64,000 nt of DNA from positions 1 through 64,000 of the forward strand of contig VIQV01000026.1 in assembly GCA_010206265.1 (NCBI GenBank), read 5' to 3'. The notes beneath the pieces are model-generated. The model made no database searches and had not been told where the DNA came from. It saw only the letters and a program-made list of their open reading frames with translations. The DNA comes from Lachnospiraceae bacterium MD329 (GTDB taxonomy: Bacteria; Bacillota; Clostridia; UBA1381). The position numbers and the translations under genes were made by a program. Below, piece after piece: positions 50,772-59,022 of this stretch; the stretch's first letter is position 1; each line of letters begins with the position of its first letter.

Positions 50772-50808
50772 ATAAAGACCTTTCGAAAGAGAGGTCTTTA
50801 TTTTTTTT
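50772..50808 (+). terminator. Terminator after the XRE gene
   Basis: ATAAAGACC (50772-50780) pairs with GGTCTTTAT (50793-50801), extended inside by TTTC/GAGA, followed by eight T residues. Confidence 0.92.
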
Positions 50809-50885
50809 GTTCTAAATGCCTGTCCCGAATAATATATATCAAATACAAAATGACAAACAGCAGACACGAATGGAGGAAAGAAAAA

Positions 50886-51812
50886 ATGTACATAGCAACC
50901 AGTGAAACAATGAATGAGGCAAGAGGGATAGTAAGCTTTATGCCGCGCGGATTAAGGCGTTACTTGTATGGCATCAGCCTTGAGGGGGCAACCGAAATAC
51001 ATATGCGTATAGGTAAACCGCTTGTTATACATTATCCTGACGGCTGTTACTATATAAACCGTCACGGCAATCTTACGTCAATACCGACTTCGGCGGTAAA
51101 AGTAACTCGTGAGCATATTGACGAGGCTCTTGAAATAGCGACCGCCTCATCTGTGTATTCGGTAAAAGATGAAATAAGAAACGGTTTTGTTACTATTTCG
51201 GGCGGTCATAGAATAGGAGTTACGGGAACTGCCGTAATTAAGGAGGACAAGGTATCATTTATAAAAGATGTTTCTGCGCTGAATTATCGTCTGGCAGGGG
51301 AGATTCAGGGTGCGGCGGACAAGGTTATTCCGATAATTCTGCATAACGGCACAATAAGAAATACGCTTATAATATCTCAGCCGGGAGCAGGAAAAACAAC
51401 AATGCTGCGAGATATTGCGCGTCAGCTCTCGTATAAGTCATACCGCGTCAGCATAGTTGACGAAAGACGTGAAATAGCGGCAATGCGTGAAGGCAGGAGC
51501 AGTTTTGACCTCGGTTTCTCAACAGACGTATTGGAGGGTGCGGACAAGGCTCAGGGAATGTTAATGATGTTAAGAAGTATGAGCCCTGATGTAATTATAA
51601 CGGACGAAATAGGAAAGCACGAGGATATACAGGCAATTGAAAAAATAACTAACAGCGGCGCGGCTGTAATTGCCAGTATACACGGAAGAAATATAGATAT
51701 GGTAAAACGCCGTCCCGATTTAAAGCAAATGCTTAATTTCTTTGACCTTGTAGTAACGCTCGGAAAAAGCAAGGGAGTAGGCACGATTGAGGAGGCGCTG
51801 ACAAGATGGTAA
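50886..51812 (+). CDS. spoIIIAA: Stage III sporulation protein AA
   Basis: 308 aa ATPase of the secretion type, thought to power the SpoIIIA-SpoIIQ channel that links mother cell and forespore. Walker A SQPGAGKTTMLRDIARQL, Walker B-like DVIITDEIGKHED, and the preceding GGHRIGVTGTAV are typical. The ATG at 50886 has GGAGGAA; a frame from 50850 is open but lacks a ribosome site. First gene of a complete spoIIIAA-AH operon, a strong sign that this bacterium makes endospores. Confidence 0.95.
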   Translation: MYIATSETMNEARGIVSFMPRGLRRYLYGISLEGATEIHMRIGKPLVIHYPDGCYYINRHGNLTSIPTSAVKVTREHIDEALEIATASSVYSVKDEIRNGFVTISGGHRIGVTGTAVIKEDKVSFIKDVSALNYRLAGEIQGAADKVIPIILHNGTIRNTLIISQPGAGKTTMLRDIARQLSYKSYRVSIVDERREIAAMREGRSSFDLGFSTDVLEGADKAQGMLMMLRSMSPDVIITDEIGKHEDIQAIEKITNSGAAVIASIHGRNIDMVKRRPDLKQMLNFFDLVVTLGKSKGVGTIEEALTRW

Positions 51813-52297
51813 AACTGCTAGGAGCTGTAATGACAGGTCTTTCCTGCGGCTATTTTGGTTTTCGTCTTAACGCGTCACTGAAAAAGCGGATAAAATCGCT
51901 GGGGGATATAGTATCATCGCTTGAACTGCTTGAAAGTGAGATTGCGTTCAGCGCGCAGAAACTTCAGAAAGCTTTTATAAATGCGGACAGGAACGGGCTT
52001 TTTACGGCTGCCGCGGCAGGGATAGAAGAACACGGCGTTAAAAAAGCGTGGAGGAATGCAGTAAGGGAAAAGCAGAAGGAATACTGCCTTACTGCGGCGG
52101 ACTGCGAGGCGTTGTATATGCTTGCCGACAATATAGGAAAAACTGACGCTGACAACCAGATAAAGCATATTAAATATGTAAAAACGGCTGTAAGCGGACA
52201 GGCGGCGGCAGCGCAGAGCGAGTATGACCGTTTTGGAAGGGTGTATCGTAACGGCGGTGTTTTGATTGGGTTGATGATTGTAATTATATTAGCATAA
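51806..52297 (+). CDS. spoIIIAB: Stage III sporulation protein AB
   Basis: 163 aa. N-terminal hydrophobic helix (LLGAVMTGLSCGYFGF), a long helical cytoplasmic part (LGDIVSSLELLESEIAFSAQ) resembling GspF/T2SS-F proteins, and a C-terminal helix (GVLIGLMIVIILA). Overlaps spoIIIAA by 7 nt. Fits SpoIIIAB in size and order. Confidence 0.92.
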   Translation: MVKLLGAVMTGLSCGYFGFRLNASLKKRIKSLGDIVSSLELLESEIAFSAQKLQKAFINADRNGLFTAAAAGIEEHGVKKAWRNAVREKQKEYCLTAADCEALYMLADNIGKTDADNQIKHIKYVKTAVSGQAAAAQSEYDRFGRVYRNGGVLIGLMIVIILA

Positions 52298-52310
52298 AAG
52301 GAACATAAAA

Positions 52311-52505
52311 ATGAATGTGGATTTAATTTTTCAGATAGCAGGCGTAGGAATTGTCGTGGCTGTTTTAAATCAGCTTTTGACCCGTGCGGGCCGCGAGGAA
52401 CAGGCGCTTTTAACAACAATTGCAGGACTGGTTGTCGTATTGTTTATTTTAACGCAGCAAATAGGCGATTTGTTCAGCAGTGTAAAAAGTATATTCAACT
52501 TATGA
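52311..52505 (+). CDS. spoIIIAC: Stage III sporulation protein AC
   Basis: 64 aa with two membrane helices (LIFQIAGVGIVVAVLNQLL and TTIAGLVVVLFILTQQIGDLF). Typical length and sequence of SpoIIIAC. AAAGGAAC lies upstream. Confidence 0.93.
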   Translation: MNVDLIFQIAGVGIVVAVLNQLLTRAGREEQALLTTIAGLVVVLFILTQQIGDLFSSVKSIFNL

Positions 52506-52515
52506 GGAAACAGAT

Positions 52516-52908
52516 ATGGATATATTCAAAATTATCGGAATAGGTATTGTCGGCGGAGTGCTTTCAATAACCGTTAAGCAGTACAGACGTGAATACGCGG
52601 TAATGGTGGGACTTGCCACCATTTTGGCTATACTTTTTCTTACGATAGGTACGCTTGAAACGGCGATTGAAGAAATTTCGCTGATAACAGAAAAAACAGG
52701 TGTTGACATCCGTTATTTTACGGCAGTCATAAAGGTGGTGGGCATAGCGTATATAACGCAGTTCGGGGCGGAAATTCTCCGTGACGGCGGTGAAAATGCT
52801 ATTGCGCTGAAGGTGGAAATGGCAGGGAAGGTGTTTATACTGGGTCTTACAATACCGATAGTTACGGAGTTTCTGGAGGTGTGTATCAATGCGCTCTCTG
52901 TTGTTTAA
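52516..52908 (+). CDS. spoIIIAD: Stage III sporulation protein AD
   Basis: 130 aa, related to SpoIIIAC at its N-terminus (IFKIIGIGIVGGVLSITVKQYRREYA in parts: IIGIGIVGGVLSITVKQ) with further membrane helices (TILAILFLTIGTLETAI, KVVGIAYITQFGAEILRD, VFILGLTIPIVTEFLEVC). SpoIIIAC and AD may form a membrane ring. Its last 20 nt overlap the spoIIIAE start. Confidence 0.93.
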   Translation: MDIFKIIGIGIVGGVLSITVKQYRREYAVMVGLATILAILFLTIGTLETAIEEISLITEKTGVDIRYFTAVIKVVGIAYITQFGAEILRDGGENAIALKVEMAGKVFILGLTIPIVTEFLEVCINALSVV

Positions 52909-53956
52909 AGTACTGCTCCTTTTGGTATTTCTGATACCTGTAACCGCATATGCGGACGCTCCGTATCTTGATGGTGAGGATACGTTTAATGAAACGGTAG
53001 AAAAGACAATGACGGGTAATCTTTCGCTTAAACCGACTGAGATTTTAAATATGCTGTCGGACAACCTGCTTGGGGAAGTGAAGGAATGTGCGGCGGACGT
53101 GATGACCCTTTTTATCATTGCGGCGATTTCAGGGCTTATAACGGCGGTGTCAAAATCTTTTGGCGCTCCGTCTACGGGTGAAGCGGCGTTTTTTGCTTGT
53201 TTTACTCTTATGAGCGCCGCGGCGATAAAGTGTTTTTCCGTAGCTATGGATTACGGTACCGGCGTTGTCAGCTCAATGACCGATTTTATTACAAAACTGT
53301 CGCCTATGTTTATGCTGATGATGGCTGCAAGCGGACGAAGTATTTCGGCTGCCTCGTTTCAGCCTGTAATGTCGGGGGCGGTATATGTGGTTTCCGTAGT
53401 GATTGAAAAATGTCTGGTGCCGCTTATAGCGTTCAGTTCAATTTTGGCAGTTGCAGGGAATATAAGCGACAGAGTGCAGCTTTCGGGGTTCTGCAAGGTT
53501 GTGAAATCGCTTGCAAAATGGCTGATGGCGGCAATAATCACAATTTTTACGGGAATAAGCGCGATTTACGGCTTTTCTGCTCCGGCGCTTGACGCAGTAA
53601 GCGGAAAGGCAGTTAAATTTGCGGTGGGAAGTCTTGTTCCCGTAGTGGGTACGTTTTTGTCGGATACGCTGGAAACGGTGCTTAGCGGTACACGGCTCGT
53701 CAAAAACGCAGTGGGGACGGCGGGGATGATTGTGATGTGTACAATTTGCGTAATACCGATTTTGAAAATCGGCGTTATACAGCTTATGCTGAAACTAACC
53801 TCGGCAATTGCCGAACCGCTGACCGATAAACGTATCTCGTCTATGATGTGGGAGGTGTCAGAATCGGTTACAACCGTGTTTGCGGTTGTAGTGATGGTGG
53901 CTGTACTGTTTTTGATTAATATTGCATTGATGATGGCAGTAACAAGCGGAGGATAA
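52889..53956 (+). CDS. spoIIIAE: Stage III sporulation protein AE
   Basis: 355 aa polytopic membrane protein. A signal-like start (LLFKVLLLLVFLIPVTAYA), a short outside segment, then about seven or eight hydrophobic helices. DVMTLFIIAAISGLITAV, PMFMLMMAASGRSISAASFQPV and MAAIITIFTGISAIYGFSAPALD agree with the family. GGAGGTG upstream inside spoIIIAD. Confidence 0.93.
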   Translation: MRSLLFKVLLLLVFLIPVTAYADAPYLDGEDTFNETVEKTMTGNLSLKPTEILNMLSDNLLGEVKECAADVMTLFIIAAISGLITAVSKSFGAPSTGEAAFFACFTLMSAAAIKCFSVAMDYGTGVVSSMTDFITKLSPMFMLMMAASGRSISAASFQPVMSGAVYVVSVVIEKCLVPLIAFSSILAVAGNISDRVQLSGFCKVVKSLAKWLMAAIITIFTGISAIYGFSAPALDAVSGKAVKFAVGSLVPVVGTFLSDTLETVLSGTRLVKNAVGTAGMIVMCTICVIPILKIGVIQLMLKLTSAIAEPLTDKRISSMMWEVSESVTTVFAVVVMVAVLFLINIALMMAVTSGG

Positions 53957-53960
53957 ATTA

Positions 53961-54410
53961 ATGAAAGCATACATAATATCAATAATCGGTGCGACACTGC
54001 TTTCGGCAATGGCGGGTATACTTGCACCCGAAAAATGGCGCGGCTATGTTCAGGTTATAACCGGACTGGTGATAATAAGCTGTATAATTGCGCCTGTGGC
54101 AACTGTGGTAAACAGCGATATATTTTCAGGTTTTGAGAATGTTGAGGAAAACATTTCAGAGGGTGCAGACCTTCAGGCAGAGCTTGTTAAAAAAGAGCTG
54201 AAATCACGTGTTGACGAGGATATATCTGCGCGTATGAAAAAAGAGTATGGACTGAATGTGAAGTCTGACTGCTCTATACGCGTAAACGGTGAAGGTGAGA
54301 TAGAGGGAGTGGAAAATGTGCGTGTTTACGGGGATAAACTGACAGACCGTGCCAGAAACAGATTATGTGAGGTATACGGCTTAAAGCCTTATGAGGTGAA
54401 TGATGGATAA
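53961..54410 (+). CDS. spoIIIAF: Stage III sporulation protein AF
   Basis: 149 aa. Two N-terminal membrane helices (YIISIIGATLLSAMAGILA, VQVITGLVIISCIIAPVATVV) and an outside ring-building (RBM-like) domain (~75-149) ending YGLKPYEVNDG. Matches SpoIIIAF. Overlaps spoIIIAG by 11 nt. Confidence 0.9.
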   Translation: MKAYIISIIGATLLSAMAGILAPEKWRGYVQVITGLVIISCIIAPVATVVNSDIFSGFENVEENISEGADLQAELVKKELKSRVDEDISARMKKEYGLNVKSDCSIRVNGEGEIEGVENVRVYGDKLTDRARNRLCEVYGLKPYEVNDG

Positions 54411-54894
54411 AGAAGAAATTTTAAAAATATTTAAAAATAAGCATAACCGGCTGATATGTATAATATTTATAATTGGAGTTGTACTTATGGTGGTGGCAGG
54501 CGGACATAAAAAAGAAACGCCCGCCGTTAAAACTGACAATGATATAAGCGCTGCGTCGGAGGAAAAGCGTCTGGCAGGTATTCTTTCCGAGATAGACGGC
54601 GCGGGGCGTGTGTCAGTGATGATAACCTATTATTCAAGCACTGAAAAAAATATTGCTTATGAAACAAAAACTGCCTCAAGAGAGGACAAGAGCGAAGAAA
54701 GTGAAGATAAAAAGGCTGTTATGACGGACGGAGCGCCTATGGTGGTAAAAGAAGTGTACCCAAAGGTCAAGGGGGTTATTGTGACGGCTCAGGGGGCGGG
54801 GAACGCGGCTGTAAGGTCTGCGATTTCCGAGGCTGTCGCTGCTGCCCTTGACGTACCTGCGCATAGAATTTGTATATATAAAAAGGAGGAGTAA
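54400..54894 (+). CDS. spoIIIAG: Stage III sporulation protein AG
   Basis: 164 aa. One membrane helix (LICIIFIIGVVLMVVAGG), a variable linker with a Lys/Glu/Asp-rich insertion (SREDKSEESEDKKA), then a ring-building domain (EKRLAGILSEIDGAGRVSVMITYYSS in parts: GILSEIDGAGRVSVMI; VYPKVKGVIVTAQGAGNAAV). SpoIIIAG forms a large ring in the intermembrane space in Bacillus. Two ATG codons are in a row at 54400 and 54403. Confidence 0.93.
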   Translation: MMDKEEILKIFKNKHNRLICIIFIIGVVLMVVAGGHKKETPAVKTDNDISAASEEKRLAGILSEIDGAGRVSVMITYYSSTEKNIAYETKTASREDKSEESEDKKAVMTDGAPMVVKEVYPKVKGVIVTAQGAGNAAVRSAISEAVAAALDVPAHRICIYKKEE

Positions 54895-54898
54895 AACA

Positions 54899-55516
54899 AT
54901 GGTTTTAAAGAAAAAGGAGATAATTGCGGCGTCGCTGGTAGTGCTTATAGGAGTGGCAGGCTATCTGAACTGGTCGTATCAGGATACGATAAAAGTGCGT
55001 GACGGTGAAAGCTACATAGAAACAGGTAAAAAGCTGGGTGAGGCGCAGTATGTAAACGCAGTGGACGACCAAGAGGAAAAAACAGAAGAAGACGGTGAAA
55101 AGACTGAGGAAACAAACGCTGAGAATACAGAAAACAACGAGGAAAATGTGACAGAAACGGCAAACAGTGAAAATTATTTTGAACAGGCCCGTTTAAATAA
55201 AGAAAATTCCCGTTCAAAATCACTTGAAATTTTGAACCAGACAGCAGAAAACGACAGCTTTGACAGTGAAATCCGTCAGAAGGCAGGCGATAAGATTCTT
55301 GCTGTTGCCAATAATGTTCAGAAGGAATCTGAAATTGAAAGTATTGCTCAGTCAAAGGGCTACAGTGAAATATGCGTTTATGTAGATGACAGCGAGGCAA
55401 ATGTAATGGTAAGAAAGAACGGCTTTAATGACGAAGACGCCGTAAAACTTACTGCAATTGTGACAGAACAGCTTAAAATTTCTGCTCAAAATGTAAAAAT
55501 TGTTGAAGTAAAATAA
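54899..55516 (+). CDS. spoIIIAH: Stage III sporulation protein AH
   Basis: 205 aa. A membrane helix (IIAASLVVLIGVAGYLNWSY), a low-complexity Glu/Asn/Thr-rich linker (~55-95), and a YscJ/FliF-like ring domain (~100-205: YFEQARLNKENSRSKSLEIL in part, KAGDKILAVANN, EICVYVDDSEANVMV). In Bacillus SpoIIIAH binds SpoIIQ across the intermembrane space. The ATG at 54899 follows AAGGAGGAG. Last gene of the operon proper. Confidence 0.93.
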   Translation: MVLKKKEIIAASLVVLIGVAGYLNWSYQDTIKVRDGESYIETGKKLGEAQYVNAVDDQEEKTEEDGEKTEETNAENTENNEENVTETANSENYFEQARLNKENSRSKSLEILNQTAENDSFDSEIRQKAGDKILAVANNVQKESEIESIAQSKGYSEICVYVDDSEANVMVRKNGFNDEDAVKLTAIVTEQLKISAQNVKIVEVK

Positions 55517-55563
55517 AATCTGTGATATACTATTCGTATATTAAGAATACGGAGGTATCTATT

Positions 55564-56055
55564 ATGGACGAGGAAATCAGAAATGAGCTTGATGAAGTTC
55601 AGGAAGAAATTTCGGTTGAAACGCCTGACACTGCAACTGAAACTGAGGAAGAATCAATAGGAAATATTAAAATTTCAATTGATGTTGTTTCAACAATTGC
55701 AGGTATTGCGGCAAGTGAAATTGAGGGTGTGGCAGGAATGTACGGCACTTTTGCAGGCGGAATTGCAGAAATGCTCGGCGCGAAAAAAAATCCTTCAAAG
55801 GGCGTTAAGGTTGATATGGGCGACGGCTCCGTGTCAATTGACTTGTATATTGTCGTAGATTACGGTGTGAGAATACCTGAGTTGTCGTGGGAGATACAGG
55901 AAAGCGTAAAGAATAATGTAGAAACTATGACAGGTCTTGACGTGCTCAAGGTTAATATTCATATCGAAGGCGTAAGCTTTGAAAAGGAAATTGCGGAGAA
56001 AATTGAATTTGACGCAGAGGACGATACTGACGATATGGACGAAATTGCAGACTGA
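55564..56055 (+). CDS. Asp23/Gls24 family envelope stress response protein
   Basis: 163 aa. Acidic N-terminal ~40 residues, then an Asp23/Gls24 domain (ISIDVVSTIAGIAASEIEGVAGMYG, in parts VVSTIAGIAASEIEGV; VSIDLYIVVDYGVRIPE; NVETMTGLDVLKVNIHIEGV), and an Asp/Glu-rich tail. In many Firmicutes an Asp23 protein (YqhY) lies after spoIIIA and accBC and is tied to fatty acid synthesis; accB and accC are missing here. GGAGGT precedes the ATG at 55564. Confidence 0.92.
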   Translation: MDEEIRNELDEVQEEISVETPDTATETEEESIGNIKISIDVVSTIAGIAASEIEGVAGMYGTFAGGIAEMLGAKKNPSKGVKVDMGDGSVSIDLYIVVDYGVRIPELSWEIQESVKNNVETMTGLDVLKVNIHIEGVSFEKEIAEKIEFDAEDDTDDMDEIAD

Positions 56056-56063
56056 TTTAAAAC

Positions 56064-56103
56064 GGATAAATTGTTGTTTACGCTTTTAAACAACAATTTA
56101 TCC
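56064..56103 (+). terminator. Long perfect hairpin after the Asp23 gene
   Basis: GGATAAATTGTTGTTTA (56064-56080) pairs perfectly with TAAACAACAATTTATCC (56087-56103): 17 bp, loop CGCTTT. It lacks a T tract (next bases are CAAAACTC), so it may end transcription poorly or protect the 3' end. The folT promoter begins 9 nt later. Confidence 0.6.
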
Positions 56104-56111
56104 CAAAACTC

Positions 56112-56141
56112 TTGACAAAAAAGTACAAAAGAGTATATAAT
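56112..56141 (+). promoter_or_regulatory. Promoter of the riboswitch-folT unit
   Basis: TTGACA (56112-56117), 18-nt spacer, TATAAT (56136-56141). Confidence 0.8.
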
Positions 56142-56157
56142 CTAATATACAATCGAA

Positions 56158-56258
56158 CAACAGAGTAGATTTATGCGCGTAAAGTGCAGGGTGAACGGGG
56201 AGTTGTCACCTTGACGAAAAGCAGTATGCTTGCGGTGCATAAGTCGCATCCCGCTGGA
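56158..56258 (+). ncRNA. Tetrahydrofolate (THF) riboswitch
   Basis: AGAGTAGATTTATGCGCGT at the 5' side, GTGAACGGGGAGTTGTCACC in the middle, ACGAAAAGC, then GGTGCATAAGTCGCATCCCGCT at the 3' side (in parts GGTGCATAAG and GCATCCCGCT): the conserved blocks of the THF riboswitch. ATTTATGC and GCATAAGT form its P2-like pairing. It precedes a folate transporter gene, the usual target. A later hairpin (TTGGC/GCCAA around 56277-56301) just before the ribosome site may carry the off state. Confidence 0.92.
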
Positions 56259-56323
56259 AAAATAGTGAGCATCTCTTTTTTTGGCGAGTTTGATTGCCAA
56301 AAAATTTACGGAGGTGTTTTTTA

Positions 56324-56881
56324 ATGCTCAAAAAATTTAAAATGTCAGCGAAAAATCTGACAACAACCAGAGGAATTGTTTTGTCCGCTATGTTTCTTGC
56401 GATATTTGCGGTTTTAGGTATTTTTAAAATTCCTATTCCGCCTGCCGCACTGCAAAACAGGCTTACGCTTACTTTTGCGGCAACTGCGGCAGCGGCGATG
56501 GTTTTGGGACCTGTTCCGGCAATGATTGTGGGAGGCTGCGGAGATATTCTTGGTTATATGCTTAATCAGGGCGGAGGCGCGTATTTTCCGGGCTTTACAA
56601 TATCCGCAATGCTCGCCGGACTGCTTTACGGAATTTTCCTTTACCAGAGAGATAAAAAACATATGCTGTGGTGGACAATGCTTGCGGTTTTTGTGATTAC
56701 GCTGTTTGTCAATATGGTATTGAACACGTTCTGGCTGTCGGTTATGTATGCCAAAGCGTACAGCTTTTTCGCCATAGAAAGAATAATCAAGAATATTATT
56801 GCGTATCCGATACACGTTATTGTTATTTTTGCATTGTATATGTTGATTGAAAAAACGGGTATACGGAAAAAGTATCAATAA
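56324..56881 (+). CDS. folT: ECF transporter S component for folate
   Basis: 185 aa, about six membrane helices. TTRGIVLSAMFLAIFAVLGIF (in part VLSAMFLAIFAVLG), FAATAAAAMVLGPVPAMIVGG, GDILGYMLNQGGGAYFPGF match FolT-type S components, which bind folate and work with the shared EcfAAT module (not in this window). Regulation by the THF riboswitch makes the substrate call strong. The ATG at 56324 has GGAGGT; an open frame from 56294 would start inside the leader hairpin. Confidence 0.93.
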   Translation: MLKKFKMSAKNLTTTRGIVLSAMFLAIFAVLGIFKIPIPPAALQNRLTLTFAATAAAAMVLGPVPAMIVGGCGDILGYMLNQGGGAYFPGFTISAMLAGLLYGIFLYQRDKKHMLWWTMLAVFVITLFVNMVLNTFWLSVMYAKAYSFFAIERIIKNIIAYPIHVIVIFALYMLIEKTGIRKKYQ

Positions 56882-56930
56882 TGAACAAATTATTTGTCGA
56901 AATTTCATTAAAATAATTTAAATATGTCAC

Positions 56931-56959
56931 TTGAAAAAATAGCTAATATATGATATATT
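56931..56959 (+). promoter_or_regulatory. prs promoter
   Basis: TTGAAA (56931-56936), 17-nt spacer, TATATT (56954-56959). Confidence 0.6.
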
Positions 56960-57008
56960 TGAATAGTAAAAGGCAGCAAACACCGTTTTGTGCATAAGGA
57001 GATTTACT

Positions 57009-58142
57009 ATGACAAATAATTTTATAAGTGACGAAACGCCGATAGTAGGCAAACTGAGCATTATCAGTATGAAGGGCTGTGAGAATATTACAGCAAGGAT
57101 TGACGAGTATTTAAAAGCATTCCGTCATTACGAGAATTTGGAAACATATGTTACTCACGTTAACTGTCCGAGATTCGGTACAGGTGAAGGAAAATGCGTT
57201 ATTGACGAAAGTGTCAGAGGTCACGACGTGTACATAATATGTGATGTATTTAATTATGGTGTTACATATAAGATGTACGGAGTCGAGAATCATATGAGCC
57301 CTGATGACCATTTTCAGGACTTAAAGCGTGTAATTGCTGCTATGGGCGGTAAGGCAAGACGAGTTACCGTTGTAATGCCTATGCTTTACGAGGGCAGACA
57401 GCATAGACGCGCAGGACGTGAATCACTTGATGCGGCGCTTATGCTTCAGGAGCTTGTAAATATGGGTGTGGCTAATATTATCACCTTTGACGCGCACGAT
57501 CCGAGAATTTCAAATGCAATTCCGCTGTCGGGATTTGATGATGTTCAGGCTACATATCAGATGATTAAGGCAATTGTAAGAGCAGTGCCGGATATTTCTT
57601 TGAACAAACAGGATACTATGGTAATATCTCCTGATGAGGGCGGTATGTCAAGATGTATGTATTACTCGTCTGTATTAAAGCTTGACCTTGGTATGTTCTA
57701 TAAAAGACGCGATTATTCAAGAATTGTAGACGGTAAAAATCCGATAGAGGCTCACGAGTACCTTGGACGTGAGGTCAGCGGCAAGGACGTTATTATTGTA
57801 GACGATATGATTTCGTCAGGTGAGTCTGTTATAGACGTTGCGAGAAATCTGAAGAGTCAGGGAGCAAAGAGAATATTTGTTTTTGCCTCATTCGGTCTTT
57901 TCTGTAACGGTCTTGGCTGTTTTGACAATGCTTTTGAAGAAGGTGTTGTAGATAAGATTTTTACAACTAATCTTATTTACAGAAATCCTGACCTTGCATC
58001 ACGTAAATGGTACTGTGAGGTTGATATGTCAAAGTATATTTCTTTGCTTATAGATACGCTTAACCACGACGAAACAATTTCTAACCTGCTTAATCCTGTT
58101 AATAAGATTAAAGCGCTGGTTGATAAACTTGAAAATAAATAA
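57009..58142 (+). CDS. prs: Ribose-phosphate pyrophosphokinase, long clostridial form
   Basis: 377 aa, longer than the usual ~315. Makes PRPP from ribose 5-phosphate and ATP for nucleotides, His and Trp. VVMPMLYEGRQHRR resembles the ATP/flexible-loop region (RQDRK replaced by RQHRRAGRES), FDAHDPRI is the DxHxxQ-like site, and the PRPP loop is IIVDDMISSGESV. The N-terminal half has the NYG-type phrase FNYGVTYKMYG. The ATG at 57009 follows AAGGAG. A nucleotidyltransferase gene follows 11 nt after. Confidence 0.88.
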   Translation: MTNNFISDETPIVGKLSIISMKGCENITARIDEYLKAFRHYENLETYVTHVNCPRFGTGEGKCVIDESVRGHDVYIICDVFNYGVTYKMYGVENHMSPDDHFQDLKRVIAAMGGKARRVTVVMPMLYEGRQHRRAGRESLDAALMLQELVNMGVANIITFDAHDPRISNAIPLSGFDDVQATYQMIKAIVRAVPDISLNKQDTMVISPDEGGMSRCMYYSSVLKLDLGMFYKRRDYSRIVDGKNPIEAHEYLGREVSGKDVIIVDDMISSGESVIDVARNLKSQGAKRIFVFASFGLFCNGLGCFDNAFEEGVVDKIFTTNLIYRNPDLASRKWYCEVDMSKYISLLIDTLNHDETISNLLNPVNKIKALVDKLENK

Positions 58143-58153
58143 GGAGATTGCAT

Positions 58154-58906
58154 ATGCAGTGTGTATTACTTGCGGCGGGTTATGCGACGCGCCTTTATCC
58201 ATTAACGGAAAATATGCCTAAAGCGCTTTTAAAGCTTGGCGATAAGACTATACTTGATATGGTTGTGGAAAAGATTGATGAAATTGATGACGTCGAAAAT
58301 ATTTATGTAGTAACAAACGAAAGATTTTATAAGAATTTTGTGGATTGGGCAGAAGCGCATAAGGGCAAAAAGCCTGTTGAGGTTATTAATGACCATACAA
58401 CCACAAATGATAATCGTAAAGGCGCAATAGGCGACCTGAAATATGTTATTGATTTAAAGGGTATAGATGATGAAATTCTTGTAATGGCAAGTGATAATAT
58501 ATTTGATTTTTCACTTAATGATTTTGTTGACATATATCGTGAGAAGAATTGTGATATGATTTGTGCTAACAGAATTGAAAATTATGAGGATTTACACGCA
58601 ATGGGTGTTGCGGAGCTCGGAGAGGACGGGAAGGTGCTCGGATTTGAGGAGAAACCCGAAAAGCCTAAGACAGATTTAGGTGTATCTCCGTTCTATCTGT
58701 ATAAGAAAGACACTGTTCCTATGGTGGGTCAGTATTTGCAGGAGGGCAATAATCCTGACGCTCCGGGTCATTTTATACCATGGCTTATCGGTCAGAAACC
58801 TGTGTATGCGTATGTGTTTGACGCTGTACGAATTGATATCGGTACTCCTGAAAGCTATTACGACGCATTGGACAGACTTGAAAAAGGTACTTTGTTCAGA
58901 AATTAA
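58154..58906 (+). CDS. Sugar-phosphate nucleotidyltransferase
   Basis: 250 aa. Rossmann-like NTP transferase: LAAGYATRLYPLTENMPKALLKLG (in part GYATRLYPLTENMPKAL) with the pyrophosphorylase signature, DNIFDF (metal Asp), EEKPEKPKTDLGVSPFYLY, and GHFIPWLI. Similar to glucose-1-phosphate thymidylyl- or uridylyltransferases; exact sugar unknown. AAGGAGATT before the ATG at 58154. Co-transcribed with prs. Confidence 0.88.
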   Translation: MQCVLLAAGYATRLYPLTENMPKALLKLGDKTILDMVVEKIDEIDDVENIYVVTNERFYKNFVDWAEAHKGKKPVEVINDHTTTNDNRKGAIGDLKYVIDLKGIDDEILVMASDNIFDFSLNDFVDIYREKNCDMICANRIENYEDLHAMGVAELGEDGKVLGFEEKPEKPKTDLGVSPFYLYKKDTVPMVGQYLQEGNNPDAPGHFIPWLIGQKPVYAYVFDAVRIDIGTPESYYDALDRLEKGTLFRN

Positions 58907-58928
58907 AAAAGGACGTAAGTCCTTTTTT
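58905..58928 (+). terminator. Terminator after the nucleotidyltransferase gene
   Basis: AAAAAAGGAC (58905-58914), loop GTAA, GTCCTTTTTT (58919-58928). Confidence 0.92.
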
Positions 58929-59022
58929 CTTTTGTGACAGGCAGAGAATGTCCCTGTAGTCATACGTTGCTTTTTAAATGTATAGAGATAGTAGTGAATA
59001 TATTTAGAAAGGTAATGGTGTT

